64,000 nt of DNA from Coleophoma eucalyptorum. Lineage: Eukaryota > Ascomycota > Leotiomycetes > Helotiales > Dermateaceae. Location of the stretch: contig JALRME010000028.1 of assembly GCA_026120035.1 (NCBI GenBank), forward strand, positions 129,255 to 193,254, read 5' to 3'. The notes beneath the pieces are model-generated. The model was not told where the DNA came from. It made no database searches and saw nothing but the letters and a program-made list of their open reading frames with translations. The translations under genes and the position numbers were made by a program. Shown in pieces: positions 1 through 10,566 of the stretch (its first letter is position 1; every line of letters starts with the position of its first letter).

Positions 1-3000
1 CTGAAGAGGCACAAGAGTCTCCTAAACTGATTCCAGGTCAACTCGAACACTGTAGGCGGTTGTCAGAGTCAGTAATGGATGCTGTTGCAGGAACCATAGC
101 CCCTGCTCCAATCCAAGAAACTGCTGCTCCCATTTTCGGCGAATTAAGCCCTAGAGTTCAGTCAGGGAAAGTCAACGATGAGATTTCCGTCAGAAAACAA
201 GCAATATCTGAATCACGAGTATCACACCCCTTAACGCAAGAAGGCACCGTATTCACGAGCGTGCAAGAAGTGAGGCTTAGTGTTGCAAATCCAAGCACCT
301 CAGGCATATCGACCTCATCAATTGTTGGGGCTCTACCAGGACTTCAAATTGCACTAGATGGGCTAGGCGTTCAAGTGCAAAACTCACAACAGCCGGCGTG
401 TATCTCCATATTTGATGCAAAAAGGACGATACCAAAGAGGCCCGACAGTTTCTTGGAAAATGCTCAACACATCCACGAGGGCCAATTTGACTATGCGACC
501 AAGGATATTGACATATTTTGTGAGGAGAATCTTGGCCACAATTCATTAGATGCAACATCTCACGCTAATTCAATACAACTGGAAGGAGAGGAAGGGTTGA
601 GCTTAGAAACGAATGATGAGCCTCAAGACAAAATAAAAGAACATGTCCCTTGTCAAATGCCTCACGACTGGGTGGTTGATCCAAAGGGCGGTATTCAAGA
701 GACAGAACATAATCTTCAAACCCCCCAGCATAGTGACTTTTCTGACAAATCCATGCTTGACCTGGAAGATGGAGAAAAAGACTATGACGTGAAAGAACCC
801 GCAGCCCAAAAATCTCTCGAGGAAGAGTTCTTCTCGTCTGCCCCTGGGCAGAATGCTCTTTCGGGATACAAATCTAGTATTCGGGATCTCGGGGTTTTCA
901 TTAACAATAAAATGCGGCCTCGACAGTATCAGCATCAGCGCGGGTTTGGTACAGCATGGCAAGACCTTGACGATAGTGGTACATACGATCCCAAGGTCGA
1001 GAAAAGACTATCACGAAAAAAAGCCAGGAAGGTGAGGAAAGAACTTAAAAAGAGCGAGAGGAAGCACCCGGACAGATATAAAATGGATAACGACTATTTA
1101 ATGACGTTGAAGCTCACTGGTGATGATGGGATAGACTATCTGAGGTCAATAACGCCAGATTCTGGCTCTGGCATGGGTAGTCGCTTCATGGAAATCGACA
1201 ATTTGGCCGACGAGAACCTATTAGGACCACAAGGAACCGAAAAAATACAGCAATTGTATAAAACAGGACGGCAAATGGCTTCCCAGCCCCCAAATATCCA
1301 GAGTCTAAGTGCATACAGGGCTGAAGAATTCACTCCCTCAAATCTAACACCAGAAGCCCCTCAACGACAAGGTTGCAAAGCTTGTCTTGAACTCGATGAT
1401 GACGACTGTTCACTCGTCCATGATGGAACAAGTTACCCATGCAACAATTGTCGTGATACAGGTGAGCCCTGTATACTAATAACTCAGCCGAAGTACAAAC
1501 GCATCTGCGAGTGCTGCAAGCGCAAGAAGATTCTATGTTCCTATCGCCTTGACAACGGTAAAAATGCCAAATCTTGCGAGCAGTGCCTTGGGGATGGAGA
1601 AGTATGTGTCACTGGACCACTCAAAAAATTAACCGTCCCTAAAGGCGAGAAGGACACTATCAACCAACCAAGCCCTCACCCGGAGAGCTTTCAAGCACAA
1701 CTTAAACCCCAAAGGAAAACAAGTTTCCTAAAAAGCCGCAAAAGGCAAAGACATCTCAGATCTACGAGTCCGTTTAATTCATATCCAGGCTATGAACATA
1801 CACCTTTCTCTGATAGTCATCGAGGAAATAAGAAGTCAAAAAAATTCTACCTACGAGCACCGAAGAGACCTAAACTTTCCTTCTCTGGTGGTGAAGCCCA
1901 GAGGCGCTCATCTTCGCCACAGCCCTCCGGCATAACAGCTGATGGCATACCGACAAGGAGTATCAAGACTAGTTTCTGCTACCCATTTACTTTCAATGCA
2001 CCCCCAAAATCAAATCAGACATTTAATAAAGCATGCGATTTCTGTGACAATGCGCTTTTTGGCATGTGTGGCTATGGGGAAGTGGAGGTAGAGCTAGCTG
2101 ACTTGAAAGTCCACTCGAGAGATCTAAATGGAGAAATAATTACCAAGACCATCACTAAGGAAGTATCGGGCGGGCACTACGAAAATGGGAAGGACCCAAC
2201 CAATATGTGTACCACATGTACCACAGCACGAGTTCGCATCATTAGCTGTTCCTCACACCAAATGATAACTATTCCAGGACTAGATCCAAAGACATTCGAC
2301 CACGAAGCTTTGGAAGCCGACCTCCAGAGTCAAATAGCGCATTCGTCGTTGCCTAATGGTCATAATGGAAATAACACTTTCTCTGACATCATCGAGAAAG
2401 CAAAAGTAAAACAAGCATCTAAAAGAATTCATGTCAATACGAAATGGTGCTCCATCTGTCCCTCGCCCGCGTTCTACATTTGCTCAACTTCCGAAAACGG
2501 CTTCCACGACTCATTTGAAGGATGTGGACTTGCTCTTTGTGAAGACTGTAATGACCTACTCAACAAGATTCAGAGTTCTCTACCAGATATGCTGTTCACA
2601 CCCACTGTTGAAGCGAGCCATCCTCTCACAATCATCGATCAAATGGTGCAAATCGCTTCCGCTGGTAGCATGGGCAAATGGGAGAACGGACTTCGAGCAG
2701 ATGTTGAATTCCTGACCATGGATGGTGAATTGGTGGAGTTTCTAGATCAGGCATCTGAGCATGAGGATGATAGACAGAGAACACAGGAACTCAGAGCTTC
2801 GCCTATGATGGATGACGATCTTTTCGTCCCTGAAACCCGGAAAGAAAGTACAAAACAACAAAAGGGTGTTTTTAAGAGAGGGACAGTGGTTAAGCCAGCT
2901 AGTAGGAAACACGATACCACTCTTCCTATGATTTCCAATGGGGTAACGACAGAGTATGCTAGTATTGATCTCACGAAGGATGATGATGATGATATTGTTG

Positions 3001-3170
3001 ACCTTACACGGGATGATTCTCCCTCTGGGCATTCGCTATCAGTGAAATATAACAAGAAGGGAAAAGAGAAAGACTCCACGAGCCAAAATATCCAGAATCA
3101 AGCTCACGCTGCTACCAACATAATCGATCTCACCCTTGACTCGGAATCTGACTCTGGTGATGGTTTTTGA
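1..3170 (+). CDS. Cysteine-rich putative nuclear protein with two Zn2Cys6-like clusters and SUMO-interaction-like motifs (5' partial)
   Basis: The frame is open from base 3, through the first in-frame ATG at 75, to the TGA at 3168-3170, so the gene almost certainly starts left of the window. About 1,055 codons are visible. Bases 960-1080 encode a basic Lys/Arg stretch. Bases 1374-1473 encode Cys spaced CxxC-x7-C-x10-CxxC-x6-C, and 1507-1608 encode CxxC-x6-C-x12-CxxC-x6-C, the spacing of fungal binuclear zinc clusters. Bases 2034-2560 carry further CxxC pairs with an intervening Cys/His, like a cross-braced RING/PHD-type fold. The C-terminus has SIDLT, IVDLT and IIDLTLD, each next to acidic residues and matching SUMO-interaction motifs. 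Two basic KKxKK-like patches could serve nuclear import. I do not recognise the family by name. A chromatin or SUMO-linked role is inference; DNA binding is possible but unproven. The next gene is convergent. Confidence 0.8.
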   Translation, partial: EEAQESPKLIPGQLEHCRRLSESVMDAVAGTIAPAPIQETAAPIFGELSPRVQSGKVNDEISVRKQAISESRVSHPLTQEGTVFTSVQEVRLSVANPSTSGISTSSIVGALPGLQIALDGLGVQVQNSQQPACISIFDAKRTIPKRPDSFLENAQHIHEGQFDYATKDIDIFCEENLGHNSLDATSHANSIQLEGEEGLSLETNDEPQDKIKEHVPCQMPHDWVVDPKGGIQETEHNLQTPQHSDFSDKSMLDLEDGEKDYDVKEPAAQKSLEEEFFSSAPGQNALSGYKSSIRDLGVFINNKMRPRQYQHQRGFGTAWQDLDDSGTYDPKVEKRLSRKKARKVRKELKKSERKHPDRYKMDNDYLMTLKLTGDDGIDYLRSITPDSGSGMGSRFMEIDNLADENLLGPQGTEKIQQLYKTGRQMASQPPNIQSLSAYRAEEFTPSNLTPEAPQRQGCKACLELDDDDCSLVHDGTSYPCNNCRDTGEPCILITQPKYKRICECCKRKKILCSYRLDNGKNAKSCEQCLGDGEVCVTGPLKKLTVPKGEKDTINQPSPHPESFQAQLKPQRKTSFLKSRKRQRHLRSTSPFNSYPGYEHTPFSDSHRGNKKSKKFYLRAPKRPKLSFSGGEAQRRSSSPQPSGITADGIPTRSIKTSFCYPFTFNAPPKSNQTFNKACDFCDNALFGMCGYGEVEVELADLKVHSRDLNGEIITKTITKEVSGGHYENGKDPTNMCTTCTTARVRIISCSSHQMITIPGLDPKTFDHEALEADLQSQIAHSSLPNGHNGNNTFSDIIEKAKVKQASKRIHVNTKWCSICPSPAFYICSTSENGFHDSFEGCGLALCEDCNDLLNKIQSSLPDMLFTPTVEASHPLTIIDQMVQIASAGSMGKWENGLRADVEFLTMDGELVEFLDQASEHEDDRQRTQELRASPMMDDDLFVPETRKESTKQQKGVFKRGTVVKPASRKHDTTLPMISNGVTTEYASIDLTKDDDDDIVDLTRDDSPSGHSLSVKYNKKGKEKDSTSQNIQNQAHAATNIIDLTLDSESDSGDGF

Positions 3171-3658
3171 GGATCGTTTTACTTTGTGTAGTCGAAGGAT
3201 AATACCATGCTGGATTTGGCGGGGCCAGGGGAGGTGGGGCGAAGGTGCTTTTACGACTCACGATGCAGTATGACATGGGTAAATTCGAGAAAGGACTGAT
3301 ATTCGTTATTCTTAAACTCACAAACCTAGTGTTGTTATATTCCTAGCCTGGGATATCTAGCCAAAAGAGGAGGTGGGGGTATAGCTTCTATAACATATTG
3401 CTACCAAACGATATCTGGATCTCACATACGCAACTTCTAACACGATTCAGAGAAGTCCACACAGCTTTTCTGTAAGACTACTAACACATCATCCAATGAA
3501 AACAGCAGAATGAGAGTTACTTCTTTCTCAAGTATCGAAACTTCGGAAAATATTATTTTCAAGGGGTTATATGGCTATTACTTCTTCTTTCGCATCTAAA
3601 TATTAATCTAGATACATGGGCACTCTGGTATAACTAAAGCTTCAGCAAAATATCTATC
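3171..3658. other. Intergenic, convergent 3' ends
   Basis: This AT-rich gap lies between two tail-to-tail genes and would hold both 3' untranslated regions. I see no ORF with coding character, no RNA gene and no repeat. Confidence 0.6.
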
Positions 3659-5015
3659 TTAAAGTTCCCAAAACTCTGCAATATGACCACAGATTGTCTC
3701 GCTATCAACGACTGGAATATCATGGGCACCAGGGAGCAGGATCCACTCCAACTTATCACCTAGTAAGCGCTCGGAATCCTCCTTAATTTCATCGGCGATA
3801 ATAATCGGATCTGTGGTACCAGCAATAATCAAGGTCTTGTCTTTGCGAAGAGCAAGTTTTTTCCAGATGGCTTCCTGGCCCGTGATCGGTGCGTATCTCA
3901 CAGTTGACATGAATGAGCGCACGAACCCAGGATGTTCTCGAAGATGCCACTGGACAGCTTCCATCACGGTCAAGTGGGGGTACTTCTTTGAGATGGGGTA
4001 TTCCCTGAATATATCAGCTTAATTCTCAGAGTATCAACGGAGGGACAACCGACGTTTTTGGCTCTTCTTCAAGCTCTGCTCTGGCAACTTCCTCGACGCC
4101 AACTTCTTTGTCGTTGTCCTTGTTCTCGTTTGCATACATAGGCTTCTGAAGCGTTTTCTTTACGAACTTCTCCATAATCCATTCTGGGACGTAGTCTGCG
4201 GCCAGCATCACTCTGCGCTGTCTGCCAAGGTGACGAGATCGGATCAACCCGGTTGGACACAGGAGCACCAGGGATTCAACAAGATTTGGAGAGTGCGCTG
4301 TGAAAGATGTTGATATACAGCCACCAAGACTGTATGCAATGATGCTGAACTTTCTGCCTTCACCTGTCCATGCAAGCGGGGATGATGTCAGAGCGAGAAG
4401 TATCTGGGTTGAGAACAAGCGATCGTCATGTGGGAGATCAGGAGAATCACTGTATCCTCTCCCCCAAAGATCCTGTGATCACCATCAACAAGAGAATACG
4501 AATAATAGAGTAAATAGTATAGAAATCTATGGTATGGTCTGCACCTCTAAAAATGGCGGGAGGGTCACTTACGAAAAGCATGACTCTACACCCCCTGTCA
4601 GCCATGCCTTGGGCAACAGCACCCAAAGCTATACACGACGTCGTGATGCCGTGGACCAGTAAAACCTTTCTTCCATTTTCAGGGCCAAATTCAAATACCC
4701 TCATAGAGCCATACTGCAACATTATTAGTATGATGGCGACGTGTGTAAGCCTGTCAGATTCGAGCTTACCGGGGAGTCGACATCACGTCCACCCGGGAAA
4801 GAGTCTGGAGGATAGGGAAGTGCATCTTGCTCGGCAGCAGTGAGCTTTGGCAAGATGAGGTCTTTAGGACCGCGCAAAACCCTTTCTTGCTTGTTCCTGA
4901 TTACAAGCTGAGTAGCCTTGATGGCACCGGCCGTGAAGATGATGCCGAACACGGCGCTGACGAGGTCGATAGTCACATTCTGTTCGAGATGCAACGCCCT
5001 CGAGAGCGCTTCCAT
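3659..5015 (-). CDS. Alpha/beta hydrolase, membrane-anchored
   Basis: Four exons read on the minus strand: 5015-4770, 4713-4573, 4472-4138 and 4004-3659, giving about 355 aa. Introns 1 and 2 start GTAAGC and GTAAGT and end CAG. Residues about 15-38 form one hydrophobic helix, so the enzyme is probably anchored by its N-terminus. The fold signature follows: LLVHGITTS oxyanion-type loop, DLWGRGYSD across the exon 2/3 junction, nucleophile elbow AYSLGG (Ser177), acid Asp306 in AGTTDP and His335 in PGAHD. This is a complete Ser-Asp-His triad in the usual order. The elbow has Ala where GxSxG has its first Gly. The third intron is the weakest point: GTATGC at 4137 gives a 133-nt, in-phase intron; the alternative GTTGAT donor would give 34 nt. 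Substrate unknown; serine hydrolase/lipase-like chemistry is expected for the family. Confidence 0.82.
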
Positions 5016-6025
5016 GGTTCTATGGCGAGTGGCTTACGAGCGCTTGAAGATTCCTTGGTACTGATATGATATCAAGATGGTTGAGCGAGGCGCTGAATGG
5101 TTACGAGAACTGGTTTTAAAGTTTGACGGCTCGTCTGTTCCCGCGTTCCCGTCGCATGACTACCCGCCGACGGAGGTATATTATTACCGATTTCCGGAAT
5201 GCACTTTCTAAAGTATATCTTCAATCTACAAGATATTTACTGACTGGCCTACCTCGTATCAGAGGTTCCATTTCGTGGTTTCTTGAATTTCAAGTCCTTT
5301 AGTTCACCGTCGCGAAAAGTTATCACAATAGTATAATCTCCAGATCTTCTTCAATCACAGAGAATCAACTTTTCACTTTCGGTTATCTGCTTAAGTATGC
5401 TTGTACGATAGAAGATGCCATTAAACTCTGATTATCTATGAATATTAAACCCTTACTCCTACCTAGCCCCCACGATGGCCCCCACCCTGGCCATGATTGC
5501 CTTTCGCATTGTGCTGTATAATCACGTGGCATTGTTAGGTACCGCATAGCAGAAAGTTTATTCTGACTTCACTAACCCTCATCTCTATTTTATACTTATT
5601 TTCTGTCTTGTGGTGCCCTGGAGGCTCTAGCACAGCACTGTACCCTTATGCCTCACGCAAGACGTTACGGCTTTACTCACAACAACCAGCAATGTCACTA
5701 TCGTGGTGTTCACACATCTGGCGTGATATGAATCTTTCTAGTCTTACAGAGATCAACGTATGGGCTTGCCATATATACTGTCATTTTCAAAGATAAATAC
5801 GTAAGGCGTTACGTACCTTGGTATATGAAGTTATCAGAGTATTTTAGCGGACCAACATTGAAGCAGTCCCACGCCTAACAATCGCTCTCTGCGTCTTGTC
5901 AGCAGGGAGCACTATCACGACTACACTGAAATATCAGTGTACAGTCCAAAGTATACTACCATAACCCCATGATGTCTCTCGGAGTACCCTTTATCTTTAC
6001 TTGTTCGAAGAAAGTGCTTTATATC

Positions 6026-6490
6026 TCAATTCCAAACCCTTCTGCATCTCTTTCGTATATAATATGGAGACCCCAACATTGAACATGTTGAGTCTTTGAA
6101 CTTAGGGCACGTGGAGCACCTTCGATCATTCCGTATGAGAATATTGTCGCTGCTTAGTGAAAGTTTAATCACGAATTTGTTATCTTCTGAATCCATTATG
6201 TTGAAGCCAAGACGGTTTGGTCCTGCGGTTTGCAACAAATCTATTTAAAGAGCCTCGATGTAACTCCGATTTATGGTCCAACCCAGGAGATAGATTTGCT
6301 CATTACCACTGAAGAAGTCATCTTTGTGGATTATGAACACCTCGGTATTATTCTTCGCAATAACTAAATTAAATTGCCGAGGTAAAACTCCGAGCAGCCA
6401 CTGATATGAATGAACAAAGCTCTTGGCTGTGTGTCTTTCTACTGTCGCACGGGCTTGTGCAGTTTTGCTCAAGATGCTCGCAACTCGCAA
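6026..6490 (-). pseudogene. Possible decayed coding stretch, unknown
   Basis: On the minus strand one frame runs for about 155 codons interrupted by a single TAA at 6247-6245. The two halves share frame and have protein-like composition, including a CSTCPKFKDSTC cysteine patch in the second half. There is no in-frame ATG at the start and a TAA stop lies upstream at 6517-6515. No family is recognised. It could equally be chance in a gene-poor region. Confidence 0.15.
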
Positions 6491-7753
6491 CGTTGAATCA
6501 CAAAGTTTGCTCCTTTACAAGGTCTTCTCGACTCCTAACTCGCACATCCTGCACCAGGATCGAGGTGCGGATATTTTTATTGGCCAACATCAGTCAATCT
6601 ATCAGTTAAATGACAGAGGAACTACCGGCTTGGCTTCATGACTTGGCAGAATACTCCCGTACTGACAGTCATGTCATGGTACCTTGTTCAGACGTACTCG
6701 GCCAAGATTTCAATAAAGGGCCGTACGAAACTCGACCAAAATAGAGCATTACATTCCTACCACTTCTTGGATCAGAGAAATCAGTTGCTTAATTCGCAAC
6801 CATTAGTCCATAGCATCATGATTGCTAGCATGACAGCATAGCCTAAAGTCAAAGTCGGAAGAGCAACACATCTGTGCATTTGCGAAGAGTATCTACCGGG
6901 CACAGCACCCACCCTGCCTTACCCATTGACTACGGAGTATGATCAACTGGCATAGTAGGACAGGCTTTCAAGATGACAGGACCTGTCATGTATCGTTTGC
7001 CTGGGGTATAGTGGCCAAACTACACGTGATTTGAGCTCTTGAAACATGGATTGTACCTTTCACGTTTCGCTTCAAAACTACCATCCAGTGTAATTCCAAT
7101 GGTCCATCAGAATTCATCAAGAAACCCTACGACTCATGAACTATACTGGTTAACTTGATTGAAAGTTTGCGCCATTTCTCAAGCCAATTCCGCCATGCAT
7201 TCAGCTCTTGAGTGCGGTATTCTCAATCATTGTTTCAGGGCTTTCGCTTGCCTATGGAGCAGTCAAGGTAGCATTGAGGAAACATGTCCTCGACAGCCCA
7301 GTGGTCTAAAAGTCAAGGCGTTTATCAGTGATTCATGGATAGTACTTTGTATGTCGAGGCTTCCAGGCAATCGACTCATCAAATACTCCCTCTCTTCTTT
7401 GAAGGCGCGACATGAACCAAACGCTCTTCAAGCCTCTAGACCACAACAAGCTTCTCCAGATGTTGAGCCTCACTAGCCCAGCCTCACAAGAAATTCATGC
7501 ACTACTCAATAAGCTTAAATGCAGATCTCCCGTGGCGAATGGAAGGCATTCCCTGAATGGCTCTGACCTTGTGAAATAAGCCACTATGTTTGGGAGCACG
7601 CACAGGCCAAAAAGGCGTTTCGAAACATGATACGGGTGAAAAGTCTCGTCCTCGGCTCGATAGATTCGGTCCAGTTCCATATCGCGAGTGCAGATTTGGA
7701 AAGGCCCCTAACTGGCATCTGGAGTGTATGAGCACTCTTGATACTGCCTCTCA

Positions 7754-7762
7754 TTTATAAAT
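7754..7762 (+). promoter_or_regulatory. TATA-like box of the fasciclin gene
   Basis: TTTATAAAT lies 93 bases before the fasciclin ATG, followed by a pyrimidine-rich stretch typical of fungal transcription start regions. The position fits a TATA element; function is inferred. Confidence 0.4.
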
Positions 7763-7854
7763 GTACGTAGTTCTCTTTTGCTTAATTTTAGAGAGGTCTT
7801 TTTGTCTACTGCATTTCATATAATTCCTGTTTCGTCTCGCTTATATTCTTCACG

Positions 7855-9141
7855 ATGCATCTCCAATTCCTTTTGCCTGTGACTTTAGCTGCTGTTGCGG
7901 CTGCACAAAACCAGACTTTGGCTCAAGCCATTGCTGGGCAATCAACACTCACTACTTTCCAGAGTAAGTTAATCGGCGACCACTGCGGCTTGAGGTTATT
8001 AACACTGGAAAGGTCTCTTGTCTGCCCAACCAGCCTTGGTGAGAACGTTGACCAACGCCACGTCTATTACCATTCTCGCTCCTAGCAATGATGCCTTTTC
8101 CAAGTTCTTGAGCACGACAGATGGCAAAGCAGCATCAATGCAGCCAGATGTGGTCGGAGCCGTACTGCAATACCATGTCCTCAATGCCAACGTCCCCGGA
8201 TCAGCGTTCACGACTACGCCACAATTTATCCCATCACTCTTGACAAACTCCACGTATGCAAATGTCACAGGAGGTCAGGTCGTAGAGGGAGTATTGAACG
8301 GCAAAACTGTAGAGGTCTACTCTGGTCTCAAGCTGAAGTCTACTGTCACTACTGCTGTAAGAGAACCTGCGAGCATCTTACGGCTAAGACTAACCATCAT
8401 AGGACATTGCCTTCCAAGGTGGTGTTATGCACATCATTGACACGGTCCTTACCATTCCTCCTTCCGATGCCGTAACTGCAATTGACTCCCAGCTGACCTC
8501 TCTCGCTGGAGCTCTCACAAAAGCAAATCTTGTTATGGCTGTCGATGACCTCAAAGACGTGACTATCTTTGCACCATCGAACGATGCCTTCAAGCAAATC
8601 GGCGGCACAGCACAGTCACTTTCCAGTGACCAGCTTAGCAAAATTCTTGCATACCATGTGATAAATGGCACTGTTGGATACAGCCCTCTACTGATCAGCG
8701 GTCTTGCCAACGAGACCTTACCTAGTTTGAGCGGAACTGGATTGAACATCCTCGTAGAAGACAACAAAGTCTTCGTAAACTCTGCCGAAGTGACCATGGC
8801 CGATATTATCGTTTCGAACGGAGTTATGCACGTTATTGGAAAGTAAGTTCTTCCTTGAAATGAGCCTGCAATAGGCGAGAAGCATGGTGCTGACAGTTTC
8901 ACTCAGCGTTCTCAACCCCGACAACACCTCAGCCACCCCCAACCCAACCGCTACAACGCAGACAGTTGCCTTTGCAGGAGCTACATCCGCGGCCAACGCA
9001 CCTTTCACTTCTGGTATCAACCCAACTACCACTGCTCCAGCAGCTGGAAGGACAGGAAATGCCGCTGCTCCAAGACCAACGGGTGCGATTGGTGCTGCTG
9101 CTCTGTTCGGCGGTGCTGCCGTGCTCGCGATTAACCTGTAA
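7855..9141 (+). CDS. Secreted fasciclin (FAS1) domain protein, probably GPI-anchored
   Basis: Four exons: 7855-7963, 8034-8356, 8403-8842 and 8907-9141, giving 368 aa. All introns start GTAAG and end AG, and phases match. The N-terminus is a signal peptide: hydrophobic to about residue 18, with likely cleavage after AAA in AAVAAAQ. Two FAS1 repeats follow, each with the family hallmark ITILAPSNDAF or VTIFAPSNDAF and a later YHV block (QYHVLNANV, AYHVINGTV). The end is a Ser/Thr/Ala/Pro-rich stalk finishing in GAIGAAALFGGAAVLAINL without a charged tail, which is how GPI signals look. Fasciclin proteins act in adhesion at the cell surface or wall. Several NxT/NxS sites suggest glycosylation. 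The Ctf8 gene follows on the same strand but is unrelated. Confidence 0.9.
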
Positions 9142-9466
9142 ATACATCCCTCCTCTGGAGTCTTGTAAACCAAGCATGTGCGATTGGTGAAATTGGCGTC
9201 TAGACTTGAACGAAGACACGTAATGCAGCAACTTCAGCGTTCTGCCTTCCTTTTTCATGATTACCACAATGCAACTATATAATCTCGACTATTAGTTTTA
9301 ATTTTGTGCACTATGTATCATCGTCTTGTTTTGCAGAGAATAACTGCCAAATTGAAATAAGAATTGCCGTACTGGGCATGCTGACTAATACTGGGTCGCG
9401 TCGAAACTCTCGGAAGTCGCGTCTCCCATTGCGATCTTTTCACTGAATTGTGCTTGATGATAAGAT
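9142..9466. other. Intergenic, fasciclin 3' end to Ctf8 promoter
   Basis: This short AT-rich spacer must hold the fasciclin 3' untranslated region and the Ctf8 promoter. I see nothing else in it. Confidence 0.5.
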
Positions 9467-9937
9467 ATGGCGTCAATACCTCTGCATCCACGGGCAAAGA
9501 GCCCATTGAGGCCCCCACCAAATCCACTCCCTCAACTCCTCCAGACACCCTCTGGTTTAGCCCTCCTCGAGCTCCAAGGTACCATAAACCTTCCCACTGG
9601 TAGTACGTCCTCTTCCGCAGACGAGCAAGTCGCCATTGGACGCCTCATGTTTCCCCACTATGATCCTGCATCTCAGGATCCGAAAGATACGTCTTGGATG
9701 AAGAGAGTGTACATGTATGTGGGCAAACATCAACGACTTACGGGCGAGGTGAAGAAGTTGCCGAAGCCGATGGCTGTTATTAGGAAGAGAGTTATTGAGG
9801 TTGAGCCTGCGGGATCAGGAGAATTGGCAGAGGGTGAGGAAAGGAGCGAGGAATTGGAGGTTGTGGAGATTGTCAAGTGGAAGATCCTTTTCTCCTTGAG
9901 ACCAGAGCCTGTGGGTACAAGTGGTGTTGCGGATTGA
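9467..9937 (+). CDS. CTF8: Ctf8, subunit of the Ctf18-RFC clamp loader
   Basis: Single-exon gene of 156 aa, starting at the first ATG of the open frame. A proline-rich N-terminus (about 25 residues) precedes the Ctf8 core: ALLELQGTINLP, IGRLMFPHYDP, the aromatic WMKRVYMYVGKHQRLTG and KKLPKPMAVIRKR. Family knowledge: Ctf8 forms a trimer with Dcc1 and Ctf18 that joins RFC2-5 to load or unload PCNA at replication forks and supports sister-chromatid cohesion. Fungal Ctf8 is usually 130-170 aa, so this is full length. An acidic Glu-rich insert follows the core before a final EIVKWKILFSLRP strand. No intron is needed. Assignment rests on the two core motifs in the correct order. Confidence 0.88.
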   Translation: MASIPLHPRAKSPLRPPPNPLPQLLQTPSGLALLELQGTINLPTGSTSSSADEQVAIGRLMFPHYDPASQDPKDTSWMKRVYMYVGKHQRLTGEVKKLPKPMAVIRKRVIEVEPAGSGELAEGEERSEELEVVEIVKWKILFSLRPEPVGTSGVAD

Positions 9938-10566
9938 AGAGAAAAGGAACACAGCCTTGATACAGGGTTTTCTGCGATTCCGGGAGACTCCTTTTTAGCC
10001 CTCTACATCAACCTCGTGCCATTTCTAAAGCACTCCAATACCAGTAGCCGAGCAAGCCAGAGCAGAGGTACTACTGCAGGACCGACAAGTCTAGAAACCA
10101 TGGCCAGAGAAAGGACACGAAACTACTGTTAATTGCAGGACTACTGCAGCAGCAATACACGCTTCGGCATAACTCTTAGCCCAGCCATATTTTTGGAGCA
10201 GACTATTCTTGGAGCTGGATTGGATAAGCGATCACCACAATCACAGACTTAGGTAAATGGAGATTAGTTTTCTTGACCTCCATGATAGCTCTATTGATTA
10301 TCTTCGTGATACCCGAGGACTACTACTTCAGTTTCAGCAGCCAATCAAAATTTATAGACTCAAGTTAAAGCCCCGAGAAATCTATTCAATTGCCTCAAGG
10401 AAAATCATTGCGAGTTCATATCTCCATTAATTCTTTGCACAGCGTCATCTTCAAAGCAAACTCCAGAGTACATTTAAGGCTGGACTTGCCTTTTCTAGTT
10501 AGGCTCGCTTGCCCACTCTTTGTACATTACCTTGACTCCCTTCACAATATCACCTCAATCATCAAG
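9938..10566. other. Intergenic, promoter of the phosphoribosyltransferase
   Basis: An open frame extends into this region upstream of the next gene, but it has no ATG before 10567, so it is read as 5' leader. Two ACTACTGCAG words (10069-10078 and 10120-10145 area) are the only repeated sequence noticed. Confidence 0.5.

Larger units (their letters stand above)
5016..7854. other. Gene-poor intergenic region
   Basis: This is 2.8 kb of AT-rich sequence between the divergently placed hydrolase and fasciclin genes. The short ORFs inside lack recognisable domains or convincing splice structure. A CACGTG E-box lies at 5523-5528. A TTTATAAAT box sits at 7754-7762, about 90 bases before the fasciclin ATG. 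One possible decayed coding stretch (6026-6490, minus) is listed separately. I see no transposon ends or tRNA. Confidence 0.5.

Noticed and set aside
8718..9173. 151-codon open frame antisense to the fasciclin gene
   Set aside because: It overlaps exons 3 and 4 of a well-supported gene and has Ala/Val-rich composition produced by the complementary strand.
10390..10566. N-terminal extension of the phosphoribosyltransferase
   Set aside because: The frame is open but contains no ATG before 10567, and the extension looks like untranslated leader.
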